Assembly: GCA_964391365.1 (NCBI GenBank)
Contig: CAYMKW010000104.1
Coordinates: forward strand, 1-10,209
Length of the DNA stretch: 10,209 nucleotides
Reading direction: 5' to 3'
From: SXMI01 sp964391365
Lineage (GTDB): Bacteria > Actinomycetota > Acidimicrobiia > Acidimicrobiales > Microtrichaceae
Below the pieces are notes generated by a model. It ran no database searches and was not told where the DNA came from. It was given only the letters and a program-made list of their open reading frames with translations. This document shows, piece by piece, positions 1 to 6,568 of this stretch. Positions within the stretch are counted from its first letter, which is position 1. Every line of letters begins with the position of its first letter. Both the position numbers and the translations under genes were made by a program.

Positions 1-305
1 CGCAGGTCGACCTGGCGTGGTCGTTGTTGCTCGAACGGTTCTTCACCGTCGAACTGGGTGTGCCCCAGCTGCCCGGATTCCTGGACCACGACGCCGCCGT
101 CGCCCACTACGAGTCGGTATCCCACCGGACGGTCGGCGACCTGACCTGGTACACCATCTGGGCTGCGCACCGTTACGCCGTCGTGATGATGCGCATCTGC
201 CAGGCTGCGGCCCTCGACGGCGTCGACATGGGTCAGACCGAGGACGACAACCTGGCGCTCTCCATGCTGAACCACCTGCTCGCCGAACACGACCTGCTCG
301 ACTGA
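1..305 (+). CDS. Phosphotransferase-family protein (APH fold), C-terminal end only
   Basis: This is the last 100 codons of a gene that begins outside the window; the reading frame is set by the codon at position 3. The visible protein opens with DLAW, which resembles the segment just after the metal-binding GD motif of the aminoglycoside phosphotransferase (APH, PF01636) fold (typically GDP..DLAW). The later pattern GVPQLPGF, then an HYESVSHRTVGDLTWY helix region and WAAHRYAVVMMR, is familiar from actinobacterial 'phosphotransferase family proteins' that often sit near acyl-CoA dehydrogenases. Such proteins are usually presumed to phosphorylate small metabolites; the substrate is unknown and antibiotic resistance is not implied. 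The kinase loop and catalytic Asp lie upstream and cannot be seen, so activity cannot be judged. An unrelated helical C-terminus is possible but less likely. Confidence 0.6.
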   Translation, partial: QVDLAWSLLLERFFTVELGVPQLPGFLDHDAAVAHYESVSHRTVGDLTWYTIWAAHRYAVVMMRICQAAALDGVDMGQTEDDNLALSMLNHLLAEHDLLD

Positions 306-335
306 CGGCTCCGCGCCGACGGGGTCCGCCGGCCG

Positions 336-341
336 TACCGT
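336..341 (+). promoter_or_regulatory. Possible -10 element for the MgtE-like gene
   Basis: TACCGT fits the actinobacterial TANNNT -10 pattern. It lies 18 bases before the ATG at 360, which would give a leader of only about 10 bases. No Shine-Dalgarno motif is visible in front of that ATG. No convincing -35 is seen, so this is tentative. Confidence 0.3.
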
Positions 342-359
342 GATCCGGCACGAACCGTC

Positions 360-1619
360 ATGGCTGCGATCCTCACCACCGCCCTGCGGCGCACCCGGGA
401 AGCCGGTCGCCGGCTGGTCGACCTGCTCGGGCCGACCGGCGACGCGGCGCGCCAGAGCCTGGCCGCCCTGCTCCTGAACTCGGTGACCAGCCTGGTCGCC
501 GGTGCCGCACTCGGAGCGATCACGGGCACCCTCGAAGCGCTTCCCGGGCTGCTGGTCATGGTGCCGGCGGCCATCGGGTTGCGCGGCAACATCGCCGGCT
601 CACTCGGCAACCGCATCTCGACCTCCATCCACACCGGCACCTACCGGCCCTCGCTGAAGCCGGACTCGGTCGTCGGGGTGAACCTGCTGGCGTCGATCTC
701 GCTGACGTTCGTGCTGTCGCTCGGGCTGGCGGTCGTCGCCCGGGTCGCAGCGGCCGCCTTCGACGTGCAGGGAGCGATCAGCGTGCTCGACATGGCGGTC
801 GTGTCGGTCGCCGGCGGCCTGCTCGCCAGCCTGGTCGTGATCGGGGCCACGATCCTCCTGACATCGGTCGGCGTCCGACGTGGTTGGGACCTCGACGCCC
901 TCGTGGCCCCGACCACCGCCACGCTCGGCGACGTCGTCACCATCCCGGCGCTGTGGCTCGCCGCCACCGTGCTGCTGGGCCGGGGCGCGTGGACCACGGC
1001 GCTCGGCTGGTTGCTCGTCGTCGTGAGTCTCGGAGTGTTCGCCGCCACGCTCCGCGCCCGCATCGCCGAACTGACCCGGATCATCCGGGAGTCGCTGCCG
1101 GTGCTCACCGCAGCGGTGGTGCTCTCGACGCTCGCCGGCCTCGTCATCCAGGAGCGCCTCGCCGTGTTCGCCGCGCTCCCGGCACTGCTCGTGCTGGAAC
1201 CGGCGTTCGTGAGCTCCGCCGGGTCGCTCGGCGGGATCCTCGCCAGCCGGATCGGGACGAACCTCCACCTGGGTCTGGTCGAGCCGACCCTTCGCCCCGG
1301 TGTGGAGGCCCGGCGGGACGGCCTGGCGGTGTTCTCGCTGTTCGTCCCGGTGTTCCTGGTCAACGCCGTGGGCGCCTGGGCGGTGGCCGCGCTGTTGGGC
1401 CTCGAGTCCCCCGGACTGGGCCGCATGGTGCTCGCCTCGCTGATCGGCGGGAGCATCTCCGTCGCGTTCGTCGTGGCGCTCGCCTACTACGGGACGATCA
1501 CCGCCTGGAGGTCCGACCTGGACCCCGACACCTACGGGATCCCCGTGGTCACGGCGTCGGTCGACTTCGTCGGTGCGCTCGCACTCATCCTGACGATCGG
1601 AGCGCTCGGGATCTCCTAG
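360..1619 (+). CDS. MgtE/SLC41-type magnesium transporter with two membrane repeats, no CBS domains
   Basis: This 419-residue protein is almost entirely hydrophobic and contains two copies of the MgtE membrane domain (PF01769), as in the SLC41 family of Mg2+ transporters. Repeat 1 has a glycine-rich GLRGNIAGSLGNRISTSIH segment near residues 73-91 and an acidic/proline segment (D177, D179, P184, D191) near 176-198. Repeat 2 has the counterparts SLGGILASRIGTNLHLG near 289-305 and D386, D388, D390, P395, D402 near 385-403. These Gly-Asn/Ser-Arg and Asp-Pro motifs are the conserved ion-path signatures of the family. About ten membrane segments are expected. The N-terminal MgtE_N and CBS domains that gate bacterial MgtE are absent; only about 30 residues precede the first membrane helix. 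The predicted role is Mg2+ (or another divalent cation) transport across the cytoplasmic membrane, with direction and coupling ion unknown. It converges on phoH2, sharing its stop tetranucleotide. Confidence 0.85.
   Translation: MAAILTTALRRTREAGRRLVDLLGPTGDAARQSLAALLLNSVTSLVAGAALGAITGTLEALPGLLVMVPAAIGLRGNIAGSLGNRISTSIHTGTYRPSLKPDSVVGVNLLASISLTFVLSLGLAVVARVAAAAFDVQGAISVLDMAVVSVAGGLLASLVVIGATILLTSVGVRRGWDLDALVAPTTATLGDVVTIPALWLAATVLLGRGAWTTALGWLLVVVSLGVFAATLRARIAELTRIIRESLPVLTAAVVLSTLAGLVIQERLAVFAALPALLVLEPAFVSSAGSLGGILASRIGTNLHLGLVEPTLRPGVEARRDGLAVFSLFVPVFLVNAVGAWAVAALLGLESPGLGRMVLASLIGGSISVAFVVALAYYGTITAWRSDLDPDTYGIPVVTASVDFVGALALILTIGALGIS
1616..1619. other. Shared CTAG stop of two convergent genes
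   Basis: The palindrome CTAG supplies TAG on the plus strand (1617-1619) for the MgtE-like gene and TAG on the minus strand (1618-1616) for phoH2. The coding regions overlap by four bases, so there is no intergenic DNA for a terminator between them. Confidence 0.9.
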
Positions 1620-2911
1620 CCGGCGTCGAGCAGTTCGCTGACCAGCGCCGCGACCGCGCTCCGCTCGGAGCGGGACAGCGTGACGTGACCGAACAGCGGG
1701 TGCCCCTTCAACAGCGCCACCACCGAGGCGATCCCGTCCCGGCGACCGACCCGCAGGTTGTCGCGCTGGGCGACGTCGTGGGTGAGCACCACCCGACTGC
1801 CCTCGCCCAGTCGGCTCAGCGCCGTCAGCAGGACCATCCGCTCCAGGTTCTGGGCCTCGTCGACGATCACGAAGCACTCCGTGAGGGTCCGGCCCCGGAT
1901 GTGGGTGAGCGGCAACACCTCGACGAGTTCGCGCTCGACGACCTCGTCGATGACCTCCGGGCCGGCGATGGAGTCCAGGGCGTCGTGAACGGCGGCGGCC
2001 CAGGGCGACATCTTCTCGGACTCGGAGCCGGGCAGGTACCCCAGTTCCTGTCCGCCGACCGCGTAGAGCGGCCGGAAGACGATCACCTTCCGGTGGGTCC
2101 GGCGCTCGAGGACGGCCTCCAGGCCGGCGGCCAGGGCCAGCACCGACTTGCCGGTTCCCGCAGGACCCCCCAGCGACACGATCCCCACGGTGTCGTCGGC
2201 CAGCAGGTCCAGGGCGACGCGCTGCTCGGCGGAGCGGCCCCGGACGTCGAACAGCGAGCGGTCACCATCGACCAGGTGGACCTTGCCGTCGGCCCGGAGC
2301 CGACCCAGAGCGGAGGCCGACGCGCTGCGGAGCACCAGCCCGGCGTTGACCGGGGCCTCGGACCCGTCCACCAGCACCAGGTCCGACGACACGGCTCGGT
2401 CGTGGTAGAGCGAGTCGATCAGGTCGACCGGCACCTCGAGCTCCACGATCCCGGACCAACCGTCGGGGTCGACCATCTCGTGGCGGTACTCCTCGGCGGG
2501 GATGCCGACGACCGAGGCCTTCGGCCGGAGCGGCAGGTCCTTGCTCACCAGCACGGCGTCCGCACCGGCGTCGGTCAGGTTGCGGGCGACGGCCAGGATC
2601 CGGTGGTCGTTCACCGCCGACGAGAACGCGTCCGGCAACGACGAGGTGTCGACGTGGTTCAACTCCACGCGCACCGTGCCACCGACGCGGTTCACCGGCA
2701 TGGGCGAGGTCAGGCTGCCGTGCTGCTGACGCAGCCGCTCGAGCGACCGGAGCGCCTCCCGCGCCGACCACCCGAGCTCGGGATGGAGCCGCTTGGCCTC
2801 CAGCTCGGTCAGGACCACGAGGGGCAGGACCACCTCGTGCTCGTCGAACTTCTCGAGGGCCGCCGGGTCCGCCAACAGCACCGAGGTATCGAGGACGTAG
2901 GTACGCGTCAC
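1616..2911 (-). CDS. phoH2: PIN domain-PhoH ATPase fusion (PhoH2 family)
   Basis: The 431-residue protein joins an N-terminal PIN nuclease domain to a C-terminal PhoH P-loop ATPase. In the PIN part (about 1-135) the four acidic metal ligands are in place: D8 in VLDTS, E36 in TELE, D102 in NDHR and D125 in SKD. The ATPase has a Walker A GGPAGTGKS at 248-256, a Walker B FVIVDEAQN at 347-355 and the downstream THDVAQRDNLRVGR block at 377-390, which is typical of actinobacterial members. Characterised mycobacterial PhoH2 is a sequence-specific RNA helicase and RNase, with an antitoxin PhoAT encoded just upstream. Here both domains look intact and the length is normal. No antitoxin gene is visible: upstream is a 140-base divergent promoter region. 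The GTG start is supported by the VLDTS motif beginning at residue 6 and a -10 element 9 bases upstream. Confidence 0.93.
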   Translation of the reverse strand: MTRTYVLDTSVLLADPAALEKFDEHEVVLPLVVLTELEAKRLHPELGWSAREALRSLERLRQQHGSLTSPMPVNRVGGTVRVELNHVDTSSLPDAFSSAVNDHRILAVARNLTDAGADAVLVSKDLPLRPKASVVGIPAEEYRHEMVDPDGWSGIVELEVPVDLIDSLYHDRAVSSDLVLVDGSEAPVNAGLVLRSASASALGRLRADGKVHLVDGDRSLFDVRGRSAEQRVALDLLADDTVGIVSLGGPAGTGKSVLALAAGLEAVLERRTHRKVIVFRPLYAVGGQELGYLPGSESEKMSPWAAAVHDALDSIAGPEVIDEVVERELVEVLPLTHIRGRTLTECFVIVDEAQNLERMVLLTALSRLGEGSRVVLTHDVAQRDNLRVGRRDGIASVVALLKGHPLFGHVTLSRSERSAVAALVSELLDAG

Positions 2912-2920
2912 AGTCCTGCG

Positions 2921-2926
2921 AACGTA
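2921..2926 (-). promoter_or_regulatory. -10 element of phoH2 (leaderless type)
   Basis: On the minus strand TACGTT matches TANNNT and is followed after 9 bases by the GTG start of phoH2. A transcription start 6-9 bases downstream of the hexamer would fall at or next to the start codon, so the mRNA is probably leaderless. The intervening AGGA is too close to the start to be a normal Shine-Dalgarno site. Confidence 0.45.
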
Positions 2927-3013
2927 CCGCCGCCCGATGCCGGGTCGGTGGCAATCGGGACGGCCGGGCGGTGAACTCCCGGTGAATCCGTCGACCCGTC
3001 CGGGCCCTCGGCG

Positions 3014-3029
3014 GTTCGGCCCGTCGAAC
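3014..3029. promoter_or_regulatory. Inverted repeat upstream of the acyl-CoA dehydrogenase promoter
   Basis: GTTCGGCCCGTCGAAC has perfect 5-bp arms (GTTCG/CGAAC) around a 6-base centre. It lies over the -35 region of the -10 element at 3040-3045, a usual position for a repressor operator. It does not match the KstR or KstR2 consensus I know. In DNA this GC-rich, short arms arise by chance, so this is weak. Confidence 0.2.
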
Positions 3030-3039
3030 GGTCCAGGGG

Positions 3040-3045
3040 TACGGT
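3040..3045 (+). promoter_or_regulatory. -10 element of the acyl-CoA dehydrogenase pair (leaderless type)
   Basis: TACGGT (TANNNT) ends six bases before the GTG at 3052, the spacing expected if transcription starts at the GTG itself. The GGAGG at 3048-3052 overlaps the GTG and is too close to act as a Shine-Dalgarno sequence for it. Confidence 0.45.
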
Positions 3046-3051
3046 TCGGAG

Positions 3052-4236
3052 GTGAACCTGGACCTGACCGACGACGAGCGATCGTTCCGCGAGGAGGCCC
3101 GGACCTGGCTGCGGGAGCACCTCCCGACCGAGCCCCGGCCGCCCGAGGGCGACGAGATGCGGGCGTTCGACCTGGCCTGGCAGCGGACCCTGTTCGACGG
3201 CGGCTGGGCCGGGATCAACTGGCCGGCCGAGTTCGGCGGGCGCGGCCTGTCCGACATCCAGCAGATGATCTGGTACGAGGAGTTCGCCCTCGCCGACCCG
3301 CCGTTCACGCTCGCCAACTCGTGCACGTTCGTCGGCAACATGCACGGCGGACCGACGCTGATCGTGAACGGCACTGACGAGCAGAAGGCCGAGCACCTCC
3401 CCCGGATCCTGCGCGGCGAAGCCGTCTGGTGTCAGGGGTTCTCCGAGCCCGGCGCCGGGTCCGACCTGGCAGGGCTGAGCACGAAGGCCGAGATCGACGG
3501 CGACCACCTCGTCGTCACCGGCCAGAAGACCTGGACGTCGTACGCCCACGTCGCCGACCTGCAGGAACTGCTCGTCCGCACCAACCCCGACGCCCCCAAG
3601 CACAAGGGCATCACCTGGGTGGTCTGCGACATGCGCAGCCCGGGCATCGACATCCGACCGATCCGGACGATGAGCCACGTCACCGACTTCTGCGAGGTGT
3701 TCTACGACGAGGTCCGGATCCCGCTGTCCAACGTCGTGGGCGGGATCGACAACGGCTGGCGGACGGCCATGTCCACCCTGAGCTTCGAGCGGGGCACCGG
3801 GTTCATGGCCGACCAGGTCGAGCTGGCCGCCACCGTGGAACGACTGATCGACGAGGCCCGAGTCCGCACCGGACCCGACGGGGTCCGACCGGCCATCGAC
3901 GACGACGAGATCGCCCGGCGCCTCGCCACCGCCCGGGCCGAGGTGACCGCACTCCGGGCCATGACCATCGCCGGGATCTCGCGCAACGCCCGGACCGGCG
4001 TGCCCGGCGCCGAGGGGTCGATGATCCGACTGTTCCACGGCGAGCTCCACCAGCGCGTGTACCAACTCGCCCTCGAGGTCATCGGCCCCGATGCCCTCCG
4101 GCTCACCCCGGTCGACGGCGAGGGCGTGTGGACCGGGCCGTACCTGCAGTCGTTCGCCTACACGATCGGCGGCGGAACGACCGACATCCAGCGCAACATC
4201 GTGGGCGAGCGAGTGCTCGGCCTGCCCCGGGCCTGA
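3052..4236 (+). CDS. Acyl-CoA dehydrogenase, full-length FAD-binding subunit
   Basis: The 394-residue protein has the standard acyl-CoA dehydrogenase layout: N-terminal helical domain (LTDDERSFREEARTWLREHL at the start), central beta domain, C-terminal helical domain. The FAD/substrate loop WCQGFSEPGAGSDLAGLST is at about 126-144, followed by GQKTWTSYA at 157-165. The C-terminus carries GGGTTDIQRNIVGERVLGLPR at 373-393, the common FadE ending. The MCAD-type catalytic glutamate in this last motif is replaced by glycine, but E246 in STLSFERG is a good candidate base, in the position used by isovaleryl-CoA-dehydrogenase-type and mycobacterial steroid side-chain dehydrogenases. It should oxidise an acyl-CoA to the 2-enoyl-CoA, passing electrons to ETF. 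The substrate cannot be read from sequence. It is followed after 31 bases by a second, shorter dehydrogenase gene, so it is probably one subunit of a heteromer. The GTG start gives the normal family N-terminus. Confidence 0.93.
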   Translation: MNLDLTDDERSFREEARTWLREHLPTEPRPPEGDEMRAFDLAWQRTLFDGGWAGINWPAEFGGRGLSDIQQMIWYEEFALADPPFTLANSCTFVGNMHGGPTLIVNGTDEQKAEHLPRILRGEAVWCQGFSEPGAGSDLAGLSTKAEIDGDHLVVTGQKTWTSYAHVADLQELLVRTNPDAPKHKGITWVVCDMRSPGIDIRPIRTMSHVTDFCEVFYDEVRIPLSNVVGGIDNGWRTAMSTLSFERGTGFMADQVELAATVERLIDEARVRTGPDGVRPAIDDDEIARRLATARAEVTALRAMTIAGISRNARTGVPGAEGSMIRLFHGELHQRVYQLALEVIGPDALRLTPVDGEGVWTGPYLQSFAYTIGGGTTDIQRNIVGERVLGLPRA

Positions 4237-4267
4237 CCCGACCGGAACGTGACGAGGAACCCGACGC

Positions 4268-5284
4268 ATGGACCTGCGCCCCACCCCTGAACAGGACGAG
4301 ATCGTCGCCACGGTCCGCAGCCAGCTGCGAAGCGACTTCGACCTGCACACCCTGGCCGTCGCCGACGGCACCGACGTCGTCGTCCCCGCCGACCTGTGGC
4401 GCCGCTGCGCCGAACTCGGCTGGTTCGGACTCGGGTTGGAGGAGTCGCTCGGAGGTGTCGGATTCGGCCTCGCAGAGGAGACACTGCTGTTCGCCGAGCT
4501 CGGCGCCCACGCCACACCGGGACCGTTCCTCGCCACCGTCCTGGGGGCCCGGGTGGCGGCCCTCGCCGGCCGGGCCGACGTGGCCGCCGAGGTGCTCGCC
4601 GGCGACGCGCCCGTGGCGCTCGCCGAGGTGGAGTCGGCCGGGCCCGACGATCGGCACCTCCGGATCACGGATCTGGGCGGGTCCCGATACGTCCTCGTCG
4701 TCGACGACGACCGGGTCGCCCTCCTCGGGTCCGACTCGCTCGACGCCACCTCGGCCGAGTCGATCGACCTGCTCGTTCCCCTCGCCACCGCTCCGATGCC
4801 TGCGGAGCAGACCGGGGTGGCCGAGCTGACGGGCGACGACGCCGCCGCGATCCGCCGACGGGGCACCGTGCTGGTCGCGTCGACCCTGGCCGGGATCGCC
4901 GTGGGCACCGCCGAGCAGTCGGTGGCCTACGCCCGGGACCGCGAGCAGTTCGGCGTGCCCATCGGTTCGTTCCAGGCGGTCAAGCACCGCTGCGCCGACA
5001 TGGCCGTCCGGGCCGAGGCGGCCACCAGTCAGGTCCGCCTGGCGGCGCTCGCGCTGGCCGACGGACGCCCCGATGCGGCGTTCCAGGTCGAGGCGGCCCG
5101 GGTGGTCGCCACCGGCGCGGCGATCGACAACGCCCAGACGAACGTCTTCAACCACGGTGGCATCGGTTTCACCTGGGAGCACACCGCGCACCGTTTCGTG
5201 ACCCGGGCCCAGGTCCTGAGCCGGACGCTCGGCAACCGGCGCGACCACCTGGCCCTGCTGCTCCGCGAACCATCACCCTCCTGA
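4268..5284 (+). CDS. Short acyl-CoA dehydrogenase-like subunit lacking the FAD loop
   Basis: At 338 residues this protein is shorter than the usual 380-400. The N-terminal helical domain is recognisable (LRPTPEQDEIVATVRSQL; LGWFGLGLEESLGGVGFGLAE at about 50-70), as is the C-terminal domain, with YARDREQFGVPIGSFQAVKH at 221-240 and HGGIGFTWEHTAHRF at 296-310. The central beta domain is reduced, and the EPGAGSD-type FAD/substrate loop and the GQKxW motif are missing. No LSFERG-type catalytic glutamate is evident. This matches the smaller, catalytically incomplete partner in alpha2-beta2 dehydrogenases such as the mycobacterial steroid side-chain enzymes (ChsE1-ChsE2, ChsE4-ChsE5), where the small subunit contributes Arg/Gln FAD contacts (here R225 and Q227 in RxQFG). 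It is co-directional with the full-length subunit, 31 bases downstream. A GAGGA at 4254-4258, nine bases before the ATG, is a reasonable ribosome binding site. A complex with the upstream product is inferred. Confidence 0.88.
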   Translation: MDLRPTPEQDEIVATVRSQLRSDFDLHTLAVADGTDVVVPADLWRRCAELGWFGLGLEESLGGVGFGLAEETLLFAELGAHATPGPFLATVLGARVAALAGRADVAAEVLAGDAPVALAEVESAGPDDRHLRITDLGGSRYVLVVDDDRVALLGSDSLDATSAESIDLLVPLATAPMPAEQTGVAELTGDDAAAIRRRGTVLVASTLAGIAVGTAEQSVAYARDREQFGVPIGSFQAVKHRCADMAVRAEAATSQVRLAALALADGRPDAAFQVEAARVVATGAAIDNAQTNVFNHGGIGFTWEHTAHRFVTRAQVLSRTLGNRRDHLALLLREPSPS

Positions 5285-5302
5285 CCGTCGGGTCGCAGCC
5301 CC

Positions 5303-5308
5303 TAGGCT
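5303..5308 (+). promoter_or_regulatory. -10 element of the hydrolase-corA-SDR unit (leaderless type)
   Basis: TAGGCT fits TANNNT and ends six bases before the GTG at 5315. CTGACC at 5281-5286, 16 bases upstream, is a fair match to a -35 TTGACA and overlaps the stop codon of the preceding dehydrogenase gene. No Shine-Dalgarno motif precedes the GTG, so a leaderless transcript is likely. Confidence 0.5.
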
Positions 5309-5314
5309 GGCCCC

Positions 5315-6568
5315 GTGACGACCGAGGTGCTGGCGCTGTCCGAACGGCTGCTGGCCGGTGACGAGCACCTGGCCGACCACACCTCCCTGATGGTGGGCGA
5401 CAGCTCGCTCGACGAACTGGGAGACGGACTCGCCTTCGTCCGCAGCTTCGGCAACGTCACCGCGCTGGCGGACGACGGGGACCTCCTGCTGGTGGACGCC
5501 GGAGGGCCCGTGCACGCGGCCGGAGTGCACTCGGCCGTTCGTCGTTGGACCGACGTGCCGTTGCGGACCGCCATCTACACCCACGGCCACGTCGACCACG
5601 TCGCCGCCGTCCCGTTGTTCGAGGCCGACGGCGACCGGGTGCACGTCGTCGCCCACGCCCGGGTCCCCGACCGGTTCGACCGCTACCAGCTGACCAACGG
5701 GTACAACGGCACGATCAACCAGCGGCAGTTCCAGCTGGCCACGCCGATCTTCCCGTCGTCGTTCCGACGACCGGACGAGGTCTACGACGACCGGCTCACG
5801 ATCCGGGTCGGTTCGCTGACCGCCGAGCTCCACCACGACCGGGGCGAGACCGACGACCACACCTGGGTCTGGATCCCCGAACGGGCCGCCCTGTGCACCG
5901 GCGACCTGTTCATCTGGGCCGGACCCAACTGCGGGAACCCGCAGAAGGTCCAGCGCTACCCGGCCGAGTGGGCCGCCGCCCTGCGGACCATGGCCGATCT
6001 GGACGCCGAGCTCATGCTGCCCGGCCACGGGCTGCCCATCGCCGGACGGGATCGCATCCGGCAGGTCCTCACCACCAGCGCCGAGTGGCTCGAGTCGCTG
6101 CTCGCCCAGACGCTCGAGCTCATGAACGCCGGGGCCACCCTGGACGACTGCGTGCACACGGTCGCCGTGCCCGACCATCTGGTCGCCCTCCCGTGGCTGC
6201 AGCCGAGCTACGACGACCCCGAGTTCGTCGTCCACAACATCTGGCGGCTCTACGGCGGCTGGTACGACGGCGACCCGTCGACGCTCAAGCCCGCCCGCCG
6301 TTCGGACCTGGCCGCCGAACTCGCCCGACTGGCCGGTGGCGTCGACGTCCTTGCGACGCGGGCGCTCGAACTGGTCGACGCCGACGACCTGCGCACCGCC
6401 GGCCACCTCGCCGAACTGGCCTGGCAGGCCGACCCGGACCACCCCGCCGCCCGGGACGCCAGGCGGACCGTCAACCGGGCCCGGGTCGCGGCCGAGTCGT
6501 CGGTGATGGCCCGGGGCGTGTTCGCCTGGGCGGCCCGGGAGGCGACACCGACCGAGGGGGACCGGTGA
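5315..6568 (+). CDS. Metallo-beta-lactamase-fold hydrolase with alkylsulfatase-type dimerisation domain
   Basis: The 417-residue protein starts with an MBL-fold domain. Metal ligands are visible: H90-x-H92-x-D94-H95 in YTHGHVDHVAAV, H182 in GETDDHTWVW, D197 in CTGDLF and H238 in LPGHG. This full set predicts a dinuclear, probably zinc, centre. Residues from about 300 on (HNIWRLYGGWYDGDPSTLKP at 307-326, then a helical segment to 407) resemble the alkyl sulfatase dimerisation domain (PF14863) of SdsA1. The SCP2-like C-terminal domain of true SdsA1 (about 650 residues) is missing, so sulfatase activity is not assured. Hydrolysis of a sulfate ester, thioester or lactone is possible. No signal peptide is seen, so it should be cytosolic. 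Its stop codon overlaps the start of corA in GTGA, giving translational coupling. The GTG start is supported by the promoter element six bases upstream. Confidence 0.85.
   Translation: MTTEVLALSERLLAGDEHLADHTSLMVGDSSLDELGDGLAFVRSFGNVTALADDGDLLLVDAGGPVHAAGVHSAVRRWTDVPLRTAIYTHGHVDHVAAVPLFEADGDRVHVVAHARVPDRFDRYQLTNGYNGTINQRQFQLATPIFPSSFRRPDEVYDDRLTIRVGSLTAELHHDRGETDDHTWVWIPERAALCTGDLFIWAGPNCGNPQKVQRYPAEWAAALRTMADLDAELMLPGHGLPIAGRDRIRQVLTTSAEWLESLLAQTLELMNAGATLDDCVHTVAVPDHLVALPWLQPSYDDPEFVVHNIWRLYGGWYDGDPSTLKPARRSDLAAELARLAGGVDVLATRALELVDADDLRTAGHLAELAWQADPDHPAARDARRTVNRARVAAESSVMARGVFAWAAREATPTEGDR

Noticed and set aside
600..1877. Long open frame on the minus strand across the transporter gene
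   Set aside because: Its product is low-complexity Arg/Gly/Asp/Glu-rich with no domain. It is the GC-driven shadow of the MgtE-like gene, whose membrane protein is clearly real.
884..2974. Long open plus-strand frame across the end of the transporter and all of phoH2
   Set aside because: The product is repetitive and Arg/His/Gly-rich, and it lies opposite phoH2, which has intact PIN and Walker motifs.
2908..4908. Open minus-strand frame ending in a GTGA overlap with the phoH2 start, considered as a PhoAT-like antitoxin
   Set aside because: Within the intergenic region it has no start codon. Further upstream it only mirrors the two dehydrogenase genes, with low-complexity sequence, and a promoter hexamer lies between it and phoH2.
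5545..6564. Upstream extension of the corA frame through the hydrolase gene
   Set aside because: The extension gives Arg/Pro-rich nonsense opposite a conserved MBL domain. The true corA start is the GTG at 6565.
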